The notes: generated by a model not told the origin, from the letters alone. DNA of 64,000 nucleotides from Halomonas sp. (GCF_020832045.1 NZ_JAFIFK010000068.1:62001-126000), one strand, 5' to 3'; counted from the stretch's first letter, positions 8,302 to 16,783 are shown. Made by a program: numbers and translations.

Positions 8302-9372
8302 CTACGGCTCCACGATGATCTTCACATGTGACTTGTCGTTGAGCAGCGTCTCGAAGCCTTTCTCGACGATGTCATCCAGCGCAATGCGCGCGGTGATCAG
8401 GTCCTCGGCGCGGTAGTAGCCCTGCTCCATCAGCGCCATGACGGCCGGGTAGACGTGCCGGTAGGCGATGATGCCCTTCATGGTGCGCTCCTTGATCACC
8501 AGGTCGTTGGGTTGGAAAGCGGCTTCGCTTTCCCAGATGCTCACGACCACCGTTTCGCCCCCGGCGTGGGTGCTGTTGATGGCCTGGCTGAGCACTGCGG
8601 GGATACCGGTGACTTCGAAGGCGAAGTCCGTGCCGCCGCGGGTCAGGTCATGAAGCCGTGCCACTACGTCGCCTTGCTGTGGGTCCAGCGCCGTGGCGCC
8701 CAGGTCGGTGGCCTTCTGCCGCCGTACTTCGGAGAGCTCGACGGCGTAGATATCGGCGGCGCCGGCGGCCTTGAGAGATTCGATCACCATCAGGCCGATG
8801 GGGCCCGCGCCGAACACCACGGCGCTGTCGCCCGCCTTCAGCGAACTCTGGCGCACGGCGTGCAGGCCCACGGCGGCGGGTTCCACCAGCGCGCCTTGCT
8901 CGTAGGAGAGCGCTTCGGGCATGCGGTGGACCATGTGCTCGCCGACCACGGTGTACGCCGAGAAGCCACCGCCGCCTCCCGAGAGCCCATGGAAGCCCAG
9001 TAGCGGCGTAAGGTTGTAGCGCTCCATCAGGTAGCTGCCGTCTCGGTGGGGCGACAGGATCGGTTCGATGGCGATGCGATCTCCAATTTTGACCCGGGTG
9101 ACCCGTTCGCCCACCTCGACCACTTCACCGGCAAACTCGTGGCCCATGATGATGGGCGCGCGCTGCTGGCTGAGCGGGTGCGGTTCATCGACGGGAATGA
9201 AGATGGGGCCGGCACTGTACTCGTGCAGGTCGCTGCCGCAGATGCCGCAGGCGGCGACCTTCACCTTGACCTGGTGCGGGTCCTCGATTCGGGGAACCGC
9301 TACTGTTTCCACACGCAGGTCCCGTGCGCGATACCAGACGGCCGCTTGCATGGTGTGCTTGTCGTCGTGCAT
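8302..9372 (-). CDS. Medium-chain alcohol dehydrogenase, 2,3-butanediol dehydrogenase-like, without structural-zinc cysteines
   Basis: The 356-residue protein has the medium-chain dehydrogenase layout: a catalytic GroES-like domain with CGICGSDLHEY (zinc ligand Cys45) and GHE, and a Rossmann domain with GAGPIG. The Ile-Phe-Ile-Pro and HPLSQ segments after HEYSAGP are typical of (R,R)-butanediol dehydrogenases. Unusually, the lobe after EPILS that normally carries four zinc-binding cysteines has none; the whole protein contains only Cys42 and Cys45. GAGG lies 8 bases before the ATG. It follows the flavin monooxygenase on the same strand after 63 bases and is probably expressed from the same sigma-54 promoter, so its substrate may be the alcohol or ketone used or made by that enzyme. 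Confidence 0.88.
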   Translation of the reverse strand: MHDDKHTMQAAVWYRARDLRVETVAVPRIEDPHQVKVKVAACGICGSDLHEYSAGPIFIPVDEPHPLSQQRAPIIMGHEFAGEVVEVGERVTRVKIGDRIAIEPILSPHRDGSYLMERYNLTPLLGFHGLSGGGGGFSAYTVVGEHMVHRMPEALSYEQGALVEPAAVGLHAVRQSSLKAGDSAVVFGAGPIGLMVIESLKAAGAADIYAVELSEVRRQKATDLGATALDPQQGDVVARLHDLTRGGTDFAFEVTGIPAVLSQAINSTHAGGETVVVSIWESEAAFQPNDLVIKERTMKGIIAYRHVYPAVMALMEQGYYRAEDLITARIALDDIVEKGFETLLNDKSHVKIIVEP

Positions 9373-9399
9373 GGGATGACCTCGATGTTCTTGTCATGT

Positions 9400-9419
9400 G
9401 GGCCGGCAAGTGCCGGCCC
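9400..9419 (-). other. Perfect intercistronic hairpin
   Basis: GGGCCGGCA and TGCCGGCCC form a perfect 9-bp stem with a 2-base loop between the monooxygenase stop and the dehydrogenase start. There is no T tract on either strand, so it is more likely an mRNA-stabilising or processing element than a terminator. Confidence 0.45.
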
Positions 9420-9435
9420 GTGATGTCAGGTGGTG

Positions 9436-11232
9436 TCAGGCCAGGTGGTGCACTTCCTGCTGGCCGTACACCGGCGTGGGGATGCCCTCCATGCGCGCCT
9501 TGAGCTGCAGCGCCAGGTAGTGGGAGTAGTGGCGCGACTGGTGCAGGTTGCCGCCGTGGAACCACAGCGCCTGCTGCTGCGTGGGCTTCCACATGTTGCG
9601 CAACTCGCCTTCCCAGGGGCCGGGGTCCTTGGTGGTGTCGGAGCCGAGCCCCCAGCACTTGCCGACCTTGTCGGCCACTTCCTGGGAGATGATGCGAGCG
9701 GCCCAGCCGTTCATCGAGCCGTAGCCGGTGGCGTAGACGATCAGGTCGGCGGGCAGCTCGGAGCCGTCGCTGAGCGTCACCGAGCGAGGGTTGATGCGCT
9801 CGATTCCCACACCGCTGCGCAGCTTGATGTCGCCGTTGGCCACCAGGTCGCAGGCACCCACGTCGATGTAGTAGCCGGAGCCGCGGCGCAGGTACTTGAG
9901 GAAGAGACCGGAGTCGTCGTCGCCGAAGTCGAGCATGAAGCCGGCGTCCTCCAGCTTCTTGTAGAACTCGGCGTCGCGCTCGCGGATCTTGTCGAAGGCC
10001 GGGCGCTGGAAGTCGGGCAGCAGCTTGTAGGGAATCGAGGCGAAGATCAGGTCGGCCTTGTCGTGGGTGATGCCGTTCTTCACCGCTTCCTCGGAGTAGA
10101 GCGGGCCGAGGGCGTGCTCCATCAGCGAGTCGGACTTGACGATATGGGTCGAGGAGCGCTGGATCATGGTCACGTTGGCGTCGTTCTCCCACAGCGCCGC
10201 GCAGATGTCATGGGCCGAGTTGTTGGAGCCCACCACGACAACCTTCTTGCCACGATAGGCATCGGGCCCAGGGTGCTGGCTGGAGTGCTGCTGCTCGCCT
10301 GCGAAGGTCTCGGCGCCGGGGAAGTGGGGCACATTGGGTACGCCCGACATGCCGGTGGCCAGGATCAGCTGTTTGGGGCGCAACGTGACGCTTTCGCCGG
10401 CGCGGTTGACCTGCACCGTCCACTCGCCGCTGGCCTCGTCGAAGCTGGCGCCCTCGCATTCGGTGGAACTCCAATAGTTGAGTTCCATCACCTTGGTGTA
10501 CATCTCCAGCCAGTCGCCGATCTTGTCCTTGGGGGCAAACACCGGCCAGTTCTCGGGAAAGGGGATATAGGGCAGGTGGTCGTACCACACCGGGTCGTGC
10601 AGGCACAGCGACTTGTAGCGGTTGCGCCAGGCATCGCCGGGGCGGGGGTGCTTGTCGAGCACGATGGTGGGCACGCCGAGCTGACGCAGCCGTGCGGCGA
10701 GCCCGATACCGCCCTGGCCGCCGCCGATGATCACGCAGTAGGGCTGGCGAGTGTAGCCGAGCTCGCGTTCTTCCCGCTGGCGTGATTCGAGCCAGGTCTC
10801 GCGAGTCTTGCTGGCGCCGTGCTCGGCTCCCATGGGCCGCCGGGTACCGCGCGGTTCGGGATGGTCCTTGAGCTCCTGCATGGTGGTCAGCAGGGTCCAG
10901 CACTTGCCCTCCTTGAGGCGCAGGAGGCCCTTGCCTCGGGCCACGCCGGTCTTGAAGGTGAACCAGGCCTCGGTCACGCCGCCCGCCTCGGTGGCCTCGC
11001 CGTCGAGCTGCCAGTTGGTGGGGCGTGTCTCGCTCAGGGTGGCGTTGAGCATCGACTGGATGGCGTCCTTGCCTTCCAGTGTCTTGAGGTTCCAGGTGAA
11101 GGCGACCAGGTCGCGCCAGTAGCAATCCTCATTGAACAGGGCCATGACCCGCTCGATGTCTCGGTCATCGAGCGCGTTTTCGAATTCGCTCAGCCATTGC
11201 TGGACGCGGTGAGTCGGCGTGGGTGTCGTCAT
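9436..11232 (-). CDS. Flavin-containing monooxygenase with N-terminal SnoaL-like domain
   Basis: The product has 598 residues. Residues 1-125 look like an NTF2/SnoaL-like cone (VQQWLSEFENALDDRD, NEDCYWRDLVAFTW). The rest is a class B flavoprotein monooxygenase: FAD Rossmann motif IIGGGQGGIG, the FMO fingerprint FAGEQQHSSQHPG (FxGxxxHxxx form), the NADPH Rossmann motif VVVVGSNNSAHD and a late ATGYGS. The family oxygenates soft nucleophiles or ketones with NADPH and O2. The start at MTTPTPTH was chosen because GGAG lies 7 bases upstream and because the longer reading would run through the sigma-54 promoter. It is divergent from the AcoR-type activator. The substrate is unknown. Confidence 0.88.
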   Translation of the reverse strand: MTTPTPTHRVQQWLSEFENALDDRDIERVMALFNEDCYWRDLVAFTWNLKTLEGKDAIQSMLNATLSETRPTNWQLDGEATEAGGVTEAWFTFKTGVARGKGLLRLKEGKCWTLLTTMQELKDHPEPRGTRRPMGAEHGASKTRETWLESRQREERELGYTRQPYCVIIGGGQGGIGLAARLRQLGVPTIVLDKHPRPGDAWRNRYKSLCLHDPVWYDHLPYIPFPENWPVFAPKDKIGDWLEMYTKVMELNYWSSTECEGASFDEASGEWTVQVNRAGESVTLRPKQLILATGMSGVPNVPHFPGAETFAGEQQHSSQHPGPDAYRGKKVVVVGSNNSAHDICAALWENDANVTMIQRSSTHIVKSDSLMEHALGPLYSEEAVKNGITHDKADLIFASIPYKLLPDFQRPAFDKIRERDAEFYKKLEDAGFMLDFGDDDSGLFLKYLRRGSGYYIDVGACDLVANGDIKLRSGVGIERINPRSVTLSDGSELPADLIVYATGYGSMNGWAARIISQEVADKVGKCWGLGSDTTKDPGPWEGELRNMWKPTQQQALWFHGGNLHQSRHYSHYLALQLKARMEGIPTPVYGQQEVHHLA

Positions 11233-11272
11233 CGTTATTCTCCGCTTGTTGTTGGGGACACCCTGAGTCAGG

Positions 11273-11288
11273 AGCACGAACCGTGCCA
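11273..11288 (-). promoter_or_regulatory. Sigma-54 (-24/-12) promoter of the monooxygenase gene
   Basis: Read leftward the site is TGGCACG-N4-GTGCT against the consensus TGGCACG-N4-TTGCW. The invariant GG and GC have the obligatory 10-base spacing; the only mismatch is G for T at the -12 box. The predicted start, near 11262, leaves a leader of about 30 bases with a good ribosome site. A sigma-54 activator gene lies divergently next to it. Confidence 0.85.
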
Positions 11289-11388
11289 GCTACGGGTTCT
11301 TGCGTGGCAATCTTTACAACTATTTGAAAAAGCTGGTTTCTTCGAGTGAAGAAGTGCCGGATGAGCGCGTGGAACTGCCTTGCCGACA

Positions 11389-11438
11389 TGTAACGCATGT
11401 GACAGCTGTCACGTGAGGCAAGCGGACCTGTCGTTACA
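11389..11438. promoter_or_regulatory. Probable activator-binding region (nested inverted repeats)
   Basis: A perfect 14-base palindrome GTGACAG/CTGTCAC (11399-11412) sits about 110-125 bases upstream of the sigma-54 promoter, the usual distance for an enhancer site. An outer inverted pair TGTAACG (11389-11395) and CGTTACA (11432-11438) brackets it. The AcoR-type protein encoded next door is the obvious candidate ligand; this is inference. The rest of the 388-base divergent region shows nothing else definite. Confidence 0.55.
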
Positions 11439-11620
11439 CCTGTAAACCCCCGACCAAGGACGCAGGTGAAGCCGATTGACTCCTGCTCGGTACGGCATAG
11501 GCTGGAAGTCTGCTCTGCTGACAACCACATCTGCCCACAACAGCTCTGTTCATAACCGTTCTGTTTACAACAACAAGGTCACCGTCACAGGAGCGTGGCA
11601 AGGTGGCACCGGAGGCAGCG

Positions 11621-13594
11621 ATGCAATTGCGCAACGAGCAACGCCAGCACATCGAGACCCTGATCCGGCTCAGCGAAGGCCAGCCGGCGGACCTGGGCGG
11701 CTGCCGCGACGTGATCCGGCGCTCTTGGGAGCGCTGTGTCGGCGAGTATCGACTCGACCCCGGCCGACCCCGCCCCGTGCGGGTACTGACCCAGCAAGCG
11801 CTCAAGGAGCACCGCGAGCCGGTGGACGAACTGCTGCACGTGGCCCGGACCGGTGTCGATCAACTCTTTACCCAGATCGCCCCGCTGGGCTATGTGCTGC
11901 TGCTCACCGACCGCCAGGGTATTACCGTCGATTTCCGTGGCCAGCGCGACCGGGAGTCCGACCTACGCCGGGCGGGCCTCTACCTCGGTGCCGATTGGGA
12001 CGAGCGCTACGCGGGCACCTGTGCGGTGGGCACCTGCGTGCACGATGCCCAGGCCATCACCTGTCATCAGAGCGAACATTTCGATGCCACCCACATCAGC
12101 CTGACCTGCACGGCGGCGCCGATCACCGACCCGCAGGGCAACGTGATCGCGGTGCTGGACATCTCCGCGCTGCAGTCGCCCCGTGCTCAGGAGAGCCAGA
12201 ACTTCGGCCTGCCACTGGTCACGCTGTATGCGCGGATGATCGAGGATGCCTACTTCCTGCATCGCTATCGCCACTGCCTGATGCTGCGCTTCGATACCGC
12301 CCGTGAGTTCGTCCATCTCAATGGCCGCGGCCTGATCGCCATCGAGGAGGATGGCACGGTCATTGCCGCCAACGGTGCCGGTCGCGCACTGATCGACGCC
12401 CATCTGCGCCGCTGGCCGCCGTGGTCGCCGGGCTGGATGCCGACGATCACCCAGCTGTTCGATGGCGAGCTCGGCGAGTTGCTGGGCATACCGGCGGCCA
12501 GTGACGACGGCATTCGGGCCTTTCGGGCGCGCGCCAACGACACCACTTGCTTCATCACCCTGCTGGAGCCGCGCGGACGGCGCCCGTCCGCATGTGCCGT
12601 GACGCCTTCGCCCACGCCGGTTCCGGCGCTGGACCGGCTGGCCTCGGACGACCCCGCTATGCATCGCGTGCTCAAGCTGGCGCGGCGGTTGCGCAACGAG
12701 GAGGTCAGCGTCTTGATCACCGGCGAGACCGGCACCGGCAAGGAGGTGCTGGCCAGGGCGCTTCACGACAGCGGCACGCGTGCCAAGGGGCCGTTCGTGG
12801 CGGTGAACTGCGCGGCGATTCCCGAATCGCTGATCGAGAGCGAGCTGTTCGGCTACCTGCCCGGCGCCTTCACCGGTGGGCGCAGCAAGGGCATGCGTGG
12901 GCTGATCCAGCAGGCCGACGGCGGCACCCTGTTCCTGGACGAGATCGGCGACATGCCGCTGACACTGCAGACCCGGCTGCTGCGTGTGCTGGCCGAGCGT
13001 GAGGTGATGCCGCTGGGAGCCGAGAGGGCGATACGCGTCGACATTCGCGTGATCACCGCCATCCACCGCGACATGAGCGAGATGATCGCCCGGGGTGGTT
13101 TTCGCGAAGACCTCTACTACCGCCTGAACGGTGCTCAGCTGCGGCTGCCGGCGCTGCGCGAGCGGGCCGACAAGCACTACGTGATCCGCAGCGTCTACCA
13201 GGCGCTGCTTGCCGGGCGCGAACGGGAGGTGCGCTTGCGCGCCGACGCCATGAGTGCACTGCTGGCTCATGCCTGGCCGGGCAATATCCGCCAGCTCAAG
13301 AACGCCCTGGCCTTCGCCCTGGCCACGGTCGAGGGCGACGAGATCACGCTTCACGACCTGCCGGAGGAGTGCCAGGGGCATCTCGGCGCCGCACCGCAGA
13401 CGATTGCGGCCGCACCTGTGGGAAGTTCTGAAGAGGGTCGGGCGCTACACGACCTGCTGCGTGCCAGCGGCTGGAACGTCAGCCTCGTCGCGCGGCGGCT
13501 CGGCGTATCACGGCCCACGATCTATCGGCGCATGCGCCGCCATGGCCTAGTACCGCCCAACTGGCGCGAGTCCGACTCGAAGCTCGAACGTTAA
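11621..13594 (+). CDS. AcoR-type sigma-54-dependent transcriptional activator
   Basis: The 657-residue protein has an N-terminal GAF-like sensing domain (about residues 60-180), a second PAS-like stretch (residues 220-310), an AAA+ sigma-54 activator domain from about residue 330 (Walker A GETGTGKE, Walker B GGTLFLDEIGDM, RLLRVLAE, arginine-finger region FREDLYYRLNG) and a Fis-type helix-turn-helix at the end (VARRLGVSRPTIYRR). The sigma-54 contact loop reads GAFTGG, differing from GAFTGA only in the last residue. ATG at 11621 was preferred to the GTG at 11603 because GGAGG lies 5 bases before it. The layout is that of AcoR/MimR-like activators of catabolic operons; the likely target is the divergent monooxygenase operon. 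Confidence 0.93.
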   Translation: MQLRNEQRQHIETLIRLSEGQPADLGGCRDVIRRSWERCVGEYRLDPGRPRPVRVLTQQALKEHREPVDELLHVARTGVDQLFTQIAPLGYVLLLTDRQGITVDFRGQRDRESDLRRAGLYLGADWDERYAGTCAVGTCVHDAQAITCHQSEHFDATHISLTCTAAPITDPQGNVIAVLDISALQSPRAQESQNFGLPLVTLYARMIEDAYFLHRYRHCLMLRFDTAREFVHLNGRGLIAIEEDGTVIAANGAGRALIDAHLRRWPPWSPGWMPTITQLFDGELGELLGIPAASDDGIRAFRARANDTTCFITLLEPRGRRPSACAVTPSPTPVPALDRLASDDPAMHRVLKLARRLRNEEVSVLITGETGTGKEVLARALHDSGTRAKGPFVAVNCAAIPESLIESELFGYLPGAFTGGRSKGMRGLIQQADGGTLFLDEIGDMPLTLQTRLLRVLAEREVMPLGAERAIRVDIRVITAIHRDMSEMIARGGFREDLYYRLNGAQLRLPALRERADKHYVIRSVYQALLAGREREVRLRADAMSALLAHAWPGNIRQLKNALAFALATVEGDEITLHDLPEECQGHLGAAPQTIAAAPVGSSEEGRALHDLLRASGWNVSLVARRLGVSRPTIYRRMRRHGLVPPNWRESDSKLER

Positions 13595-13676
13595 CACGCT
13601 ATCTTTGTGGCTATTGCGTGCCTCCTGTGCCCAGAGCCGGGGCGGGGCGCTTCGTCACTTGTATAGCGGAGTTTTC

Positions 13677-14540
13677 ATGAGCCAAGAAAACGAGTACATA
13701 CCGCCGAAGGTGTGGAAATGGGAGAAGGCGAGCGGCGGTGAGTTTGCCAATATCAACCGGCCCATCGCCGGCTCCACCCACGACAAGGCGCTGCCGGTGG
13801 GCAAGCATCCGCTGCAGCTCTACTCGCTGGCCACGCCCAACGGCGTGAAGGCCACGGTCATGCTCGAGGAACTGCTGACACGGGGCCACGCCGGCGCCGA
13901 ATACGATGCCTGGCTGATCAAGATCGGCGATGGCGATCAGTTCGGCAGCGGCTTCGTCGAGGTCAACCCGAACTCGAAGATACCGGCTTTGATGGACCAC
14001 AGCACCACGCCGCCCACCCGGGTATTCGAGTCGGGCTCGATTCTGCTCTATCTGGCCGAGAAGTTCGGCGCGCTGCTGCCCCGCGACCCGGCCGGGCGCA
14101 CCGAGACCCTGAACTGGCTGTTCTGGCAGATGGGCAGCGCGCCCTATCTCGGCGGCGGCTTTGGCCACTTCTACGCCTACGCGCCGACCAAGATCGAGTA
14201 CGCCATCGATCGCTTCGCCATGGAGGCCAAGCGTCAGCTCGACGTGCTGGACCGGCGCCTGGCCGAGAGTCCCTATCTGGGCGGTGACGAATACACCATC
14301 GCCGATATCGCCAACTGGTGTTGGTACGGGCAGCTGGCGCTGGATCGTGTCTACGATGCCGGCGAATTCCTGCAGGTGCAGGAGTACGAGCACGTGCAGC
14401 GCTGGGCCAGGGAGATCGACGCTCGCCCGGCGGTGCAGCGTGGGCGCATGGTCAACCGCACTTTCGGTGAGCCTGAAGAGCAGCTGCACGAGCGGCATAC
14501 GGCCAGCGACTTCGAGACCCAGACGCAGGACAAGTGCTAG
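13677..14540 (+). CDS. yghU: YghU-type glutathione S-transferase
   Basis: The 287-residue product matches the YghU/YfcG-like nu-class glutathione transferases, which reduce disulfides with glutathione. The extended N-terminus (YIPPKVWKWEK) is typical of YghU, followed by the thioredoxin-like domain with LATPNGVKATVMLEE, the VNPNSKIPAL turn and ESGSILLYLAEKFG, then an all-helical C-terminal domain. A GCGGAG ribosome site precedes the ATG. It lies 82 bases downstream of the sigma-54 activator in the same direction and 3 bases before a GNAT gene. A role in detoxifying products of the neighbouring monooxygenase is possible but only suggested by position. Confidence 0.92.
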   Translation: MSQENEYIPPKVWKWEKASGGEFANINRPIAGSTHDKALPVGKHPLQLYSLATPNGVKATVMLEELLTRGHAGAEYDAWLIKIGDGDQFGSGFVEVNPNSKIPALMDHSTTPPTRVFESGSILLYLAEKFGALLPRDPAGRTETLNWLFWQMGSAPYLGGGFGHFYAYAPTKIEYAIDRFAMEAKRQLDVLDRRLAESPYLGGDEYTIADIANWCWYGQLALDRVYDAGEFLQVQEYEHVQRWAREIDARPAVQRGRMVNRTFGEPEEQLHERHTASDFETQTQDKC

Positions 14541-14543
14541 CCC

Positions 14544-14993
14544 ATGCAGCCAAGACCACTGGAGGAGGGCGATCTGGAAGGCTGCGCAACCCTATTTGCG
14601 CAGGTGTTCTCTGCCCCACCCTGGAGCGAGCCATGGAGCATCGAACGTGCCCTAGCACGGCTCGAGCATTTTCATGCATCGCCCGGTTTCGTCGGGATGC
14701 TGGTGTCCGGCGAACGAGGTGAGGTCGCCGGCTTCCTGTTGGGCAACCTCGAGCCCTATGTGGAGGGCCAGCTGTTCTACCTGCGCGAGATGTGCGTTGC
14801 CACGCACCGGCAGGGCCAGGGAGTTGGCTCGCGGCTCTACCACGCCCTGGCGCGGGAGCTGGCGTCAGGCGATGTCCGTGCGGTCTACCTGGCCACGGGC
14901 CGGGCCATCCCCGCGGCAGACTTCTACCAAGGGCTCGGCTTTCGTCGCAGCGAAAGCATGACCTTCTATGCCAAGGGCTTGAAGGGAGAGTGA
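14544..14993 (+). CDS. GNAT-family N-acetyltransferase
   Basis: The 149-residue protein is a single GNAT domain: PLEEGDLEGCATLF at the start, the strand with YLREMCVA, the acetyl-CoA loop HRQGQGVGSRLYHAL (family R/Q-x-x-G-x-G/A) and a final AADFYQGLGFRRSESMTFY. The substrate cannot be told. It begins three bases after the YghU-type gene and is presumably co-transcribed with it. Confidence 0.87.
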   Translation: MQPRPLEEGDLEGCATLFAQVFSAPPWSEPWSIERALARLEHFHASPGFVGMLVSGERGEVAGFLLGNLEPYVEGQLFYLREMCVATHRQGQGVGSRLYHALARELASGDVRAVYLATGRAIPAADFYQGLGFRRSESMTFYAKGLKGE

Positions 14994-15084
14994 GCGAGCA
15001 TGCTTGGCGTGATATAGCTACATTGGACTCCCTCAAGGCGCTCTGGCATGCTTCGCGCTCCTTGAAACCCGCTGGGAAAGAGCC

Positions 15085-15423
15085 ATGAGTGCGCTGCCGA
15101 ACTGCCCCGCCTGCCAATCCGAATACACCTATGAAGTGGCCGACCTGTATGCGTGCCCCGAGTGCGGGCACGAGTGGTCTGGGCAGGCTGAGAGCGAGTC
15201 CGCTGAGGCGAAGGTGGTGCGCGATGCCAATGGCAATGAACTACAGGACGGCGACAGCGTCACCGTGATCAAGGACCTCAAGGTCAAGGGCACATCGTCG
15301 GTGGTCAAGGTGGGCACCAAGGTGAAGAGTATTCGCCTGGTAGACGGCGACCACGACATCGACTGCAAGATCGACGGCTTCGGGCCGATGAAGTTGAAGT
15401 CGGAGTTCGTCAAGAAAGCCTGA
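15085..15423 (+). CDS. yjdM: YjdM/PhnA-family zinc-ribbon protein
   Basis: The 112-residue protein has an N-terminal zinc ribbon ([10 protein letters not shown] and CPECGHEW, two CxxC knuckles) and a C-terminal SH3-like domain with [15 protein letters not shown] and [19 protein letters not shown]. This is the full length of the former PhnA family, now YjdM, whose role in phosphonate use has been withdrawn. It is preceded by AAAGAG and is separated from its neighbours by about 90 bases on each side. Confidence 0.95.
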   Translation: MSALPNCPACQSEYTYEVADLYACPECGHEWSGQAESESAEAKVVRDANGNELQDGDSVTVIKDLKVKGTSSVVKVGTKVKSIRLVDGDHDIDCKIDGFGPMKLKSEFVKKA

Positions 15424-15518
15424 GGTGATAGAGACTTCCTATCGGGTCAATAGCCATACTCTTTTAGAATGAGGCTTATACTAAGTAGCAAGTCTCATTA
15501 GCTTCAAGGAGGTGGCTT

Positions 15519-15737
15519 ATGATGAATCGTATTGGAACGTTGCTTTTTCTGGTAGGGCTCGGTGTTGCAATCGTGATGATTTTTCCCCTTGTCGCGGCGC
15601 TGGCCCTCTCTGTGTTTACGGGCCTGGAGCCGACCTACTGGAGTCACTTCTTCTCGGGTAGCCTGCTCTTCGTCGTCATAGCTGGTCTGGCACTGTTGGC
15701 CGGTAGAGGCGCGCAACGGGCTCTTGTCCGTCCTTGA
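15519..15737 (+). CDS. Small two-helix membrane protein
   Basis: The 72-residue product has two predicted membrane helices (residues 5-34 and 45-64) separated by TGLEPTYWSHFF and a basic C-terminus (RGAQRALVRP). An excellent ribosome site (AAGGAGG) lies 5-8 bases before the tandem ATGATG. It is monocistronic, ends just before a hairpin terminator, and I do not recognise its family. Confidence 0.72.
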   Translation: MMNRIGTLLFLVGLGVAIVMIFPLVAALALSVFTGLEPTYWSHFFSGSLLFVVIAGLALLAGRGAQRALVRP

Positions 15738-15762
15738 GCGCTAAGTACCAAGCCAAGCCAAT

Positions 15763-15791
15763 GCAGGGCCGGGGTAAGCCCCCGGTCCTGC
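15763..15791 (+). terminator. Hairpin terminator after the small membrane protein
   Basis: Arms GCAGGGCCGGGG and CCCCGGTCCTGC form a 12-bp stem with one G-T pair and a 5-base loop, followed by TTCGTTT. It lies between two convergent small genes and may act for both. Confidence 0.65.
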
Positions 15792-15805
15792 TTCGTTTCA
15801 TTGAC

Positions 15806-16045
15806 TCAGTAATCGTCAGGTTCGCTTACGGCCTCTTGTGCGATCAGGGCATCAGCCAGTGCACGTGAGGCAAGGGCGAATTCCACACGAGCTGAGCTGA
15901 GCGCGCTCAAGTCCTTACAGGTACCGTCTCGCTCCATTCGGTCGAGATGGGTTTTGGCAATGACCAAACGCCTGCAAAGAACCTCATTGCTGGGCGCCTC
16001 TCTCGCTGCATTGGATAGATCGACCTGCGCATTGAGACTATTCAT
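15806..16045 (-). CDS. Small helical protein of unknown function
   Basis: The 79-residue protein appears mainly helical and acidic (pI low by composition), with SNEVLCRRLVIAKTHLDRMERDG and ARVEFALASRALADAL heptad-like stretches and two cysteines. No membrane segment or known motif was seen. GGGGAG lies 6 bases before the ATG and the gene ends at the shared hairpin, so it is likely real. Family unknown. Confidence 0.6.
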   Translation of the reverse strand: MNSLNAQVDLSNAAREAPSNEVLCRRLVIAKTHLDRMERDGTCKDLSALSSARVEFALASRALADALIAQEAVSEPDDY

Positions 16046-16221
16046 TTTTTTCTCCCCTACGCCATGCGAAAAAGCGCTTCGGTTCTTACGGCCGGTCGCT
16101 TGTTATGAATATCGTCCAGAATGAAAAAAACTGTAGCTTTTATGGCACGGGGAATAGCGTGGCTGGCCTGAGAAAGGCGTGGGGCGATATGGCGAGGGCG
16201 ATATGTAGCGGTGTGCTGTAG

Positions 16222-16602
16222 CTATTGAATGGCGGTGACCATGACTGGTGCCACACCGCGGTTCAGCATGCCGAGTTCGCGTGCTGCGCGCTTGGACAGG
16301 TCGATGATTCGTCCTTCGACGAAGGGGCCGCGATCGTTGATCAGTACTTCCACTTCCTGACCCGTATCGGCTCGGGTGACGACCACCTTGGTGCCGAGGG
16401 GAAGGCTGGGGTGGGCTGCTGTCAGCGCCTGCTGGTCGAAGGGTTCGCCGCTGGCTGTGGTAGCGCCTTGGAAGCGATCGCTATAGAAGGAGGCGATTCC
16501 CTCTTCCTGAACCTCGGCTTCATGAGCCGATGCGTGGACGGCTACTACTGCGAGCATCCCCGCCATGCAGCAAGCGAGCAACTTTTTGGGTCGAGCTCCC
16601 AT
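16222..16602 (-). CDS. RlpA-like double-psi beta-barrel secreted protein
   Basis: The 126-residue precursor has a signal peptide (cleavage after AHASAHA near residue 28) and one double-psi barrel domain: GIASFYSDRFQG, TTASGEPFD, LPLGTKVVV, and the catalytic-type region INDRGPF followed by IIDLSKRAA. This is the RlpA lytic transglycosylase domain, which acts on peptidoglycan strands lacking stem peptides. Unlike RlpA it has no lipobox and no SPOR domain, so septal targeting is doubtful. The sequence directly before its start codon can pair with an upstream segment (see the regulatory entry). Confidence 0.87.
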   Translation of the reverse strand: MGARPKKLLACCMAGMLAVVAVHASAHEAEVQEEGIASFYSDRFQGATTASGEPFDQQALTAAHPSLPLGTKVVVTRADTGQEVEVLINDRGPFVEGRIIDLSKRAARELGMLNRGVAPVMVTAIQ

Positions 16603-16606
16603 GGTT

Positions 16607-16700
16607 TTGCCTCAGGTAGGTCGTGTTAGCGGTTATCGCTTTCATCGATGAGGTGCTGGTGAGCGTTATGGATAGTACCCTTCAACCGGACCTGAGGCAA
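16607..16700 (-). promoter_or_regulatory. Possible ribosome-site-sequestering stem upstream of the RlpA-like gene
   Basis: In the leftward transcript TTGCCTCAGGT (16700-16690) is exactly complementary to ACCTGAGGCAA (16617-16607). The second arm ends four bases before the start codon and contains the only Shine-Dalgarno-like sequence (GAGG). The 72 bases between the arms hold smaller palindromes (AGCG/CGCT, CATCGATG). Pairing would hide the ribosome site, so a switch or thermometer is possible. Confidence 0.45.
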
Positions 16701-16783
16701 CCCGGTAAAAAACAGCCCTGACAAGTTCGCCGCAGAAGTCGGCTTATTAGGCGGTGTTTGACGATGATGCTTCAAAGCACCCT

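Noticed and set aside
10208-11125. Arginine-rich 305-codon frame within the monooxygenase gene, same strand, other frame
   Set aside because: Typical frame-shift shadow; the SnoaL-FMO frame explains the DNA.
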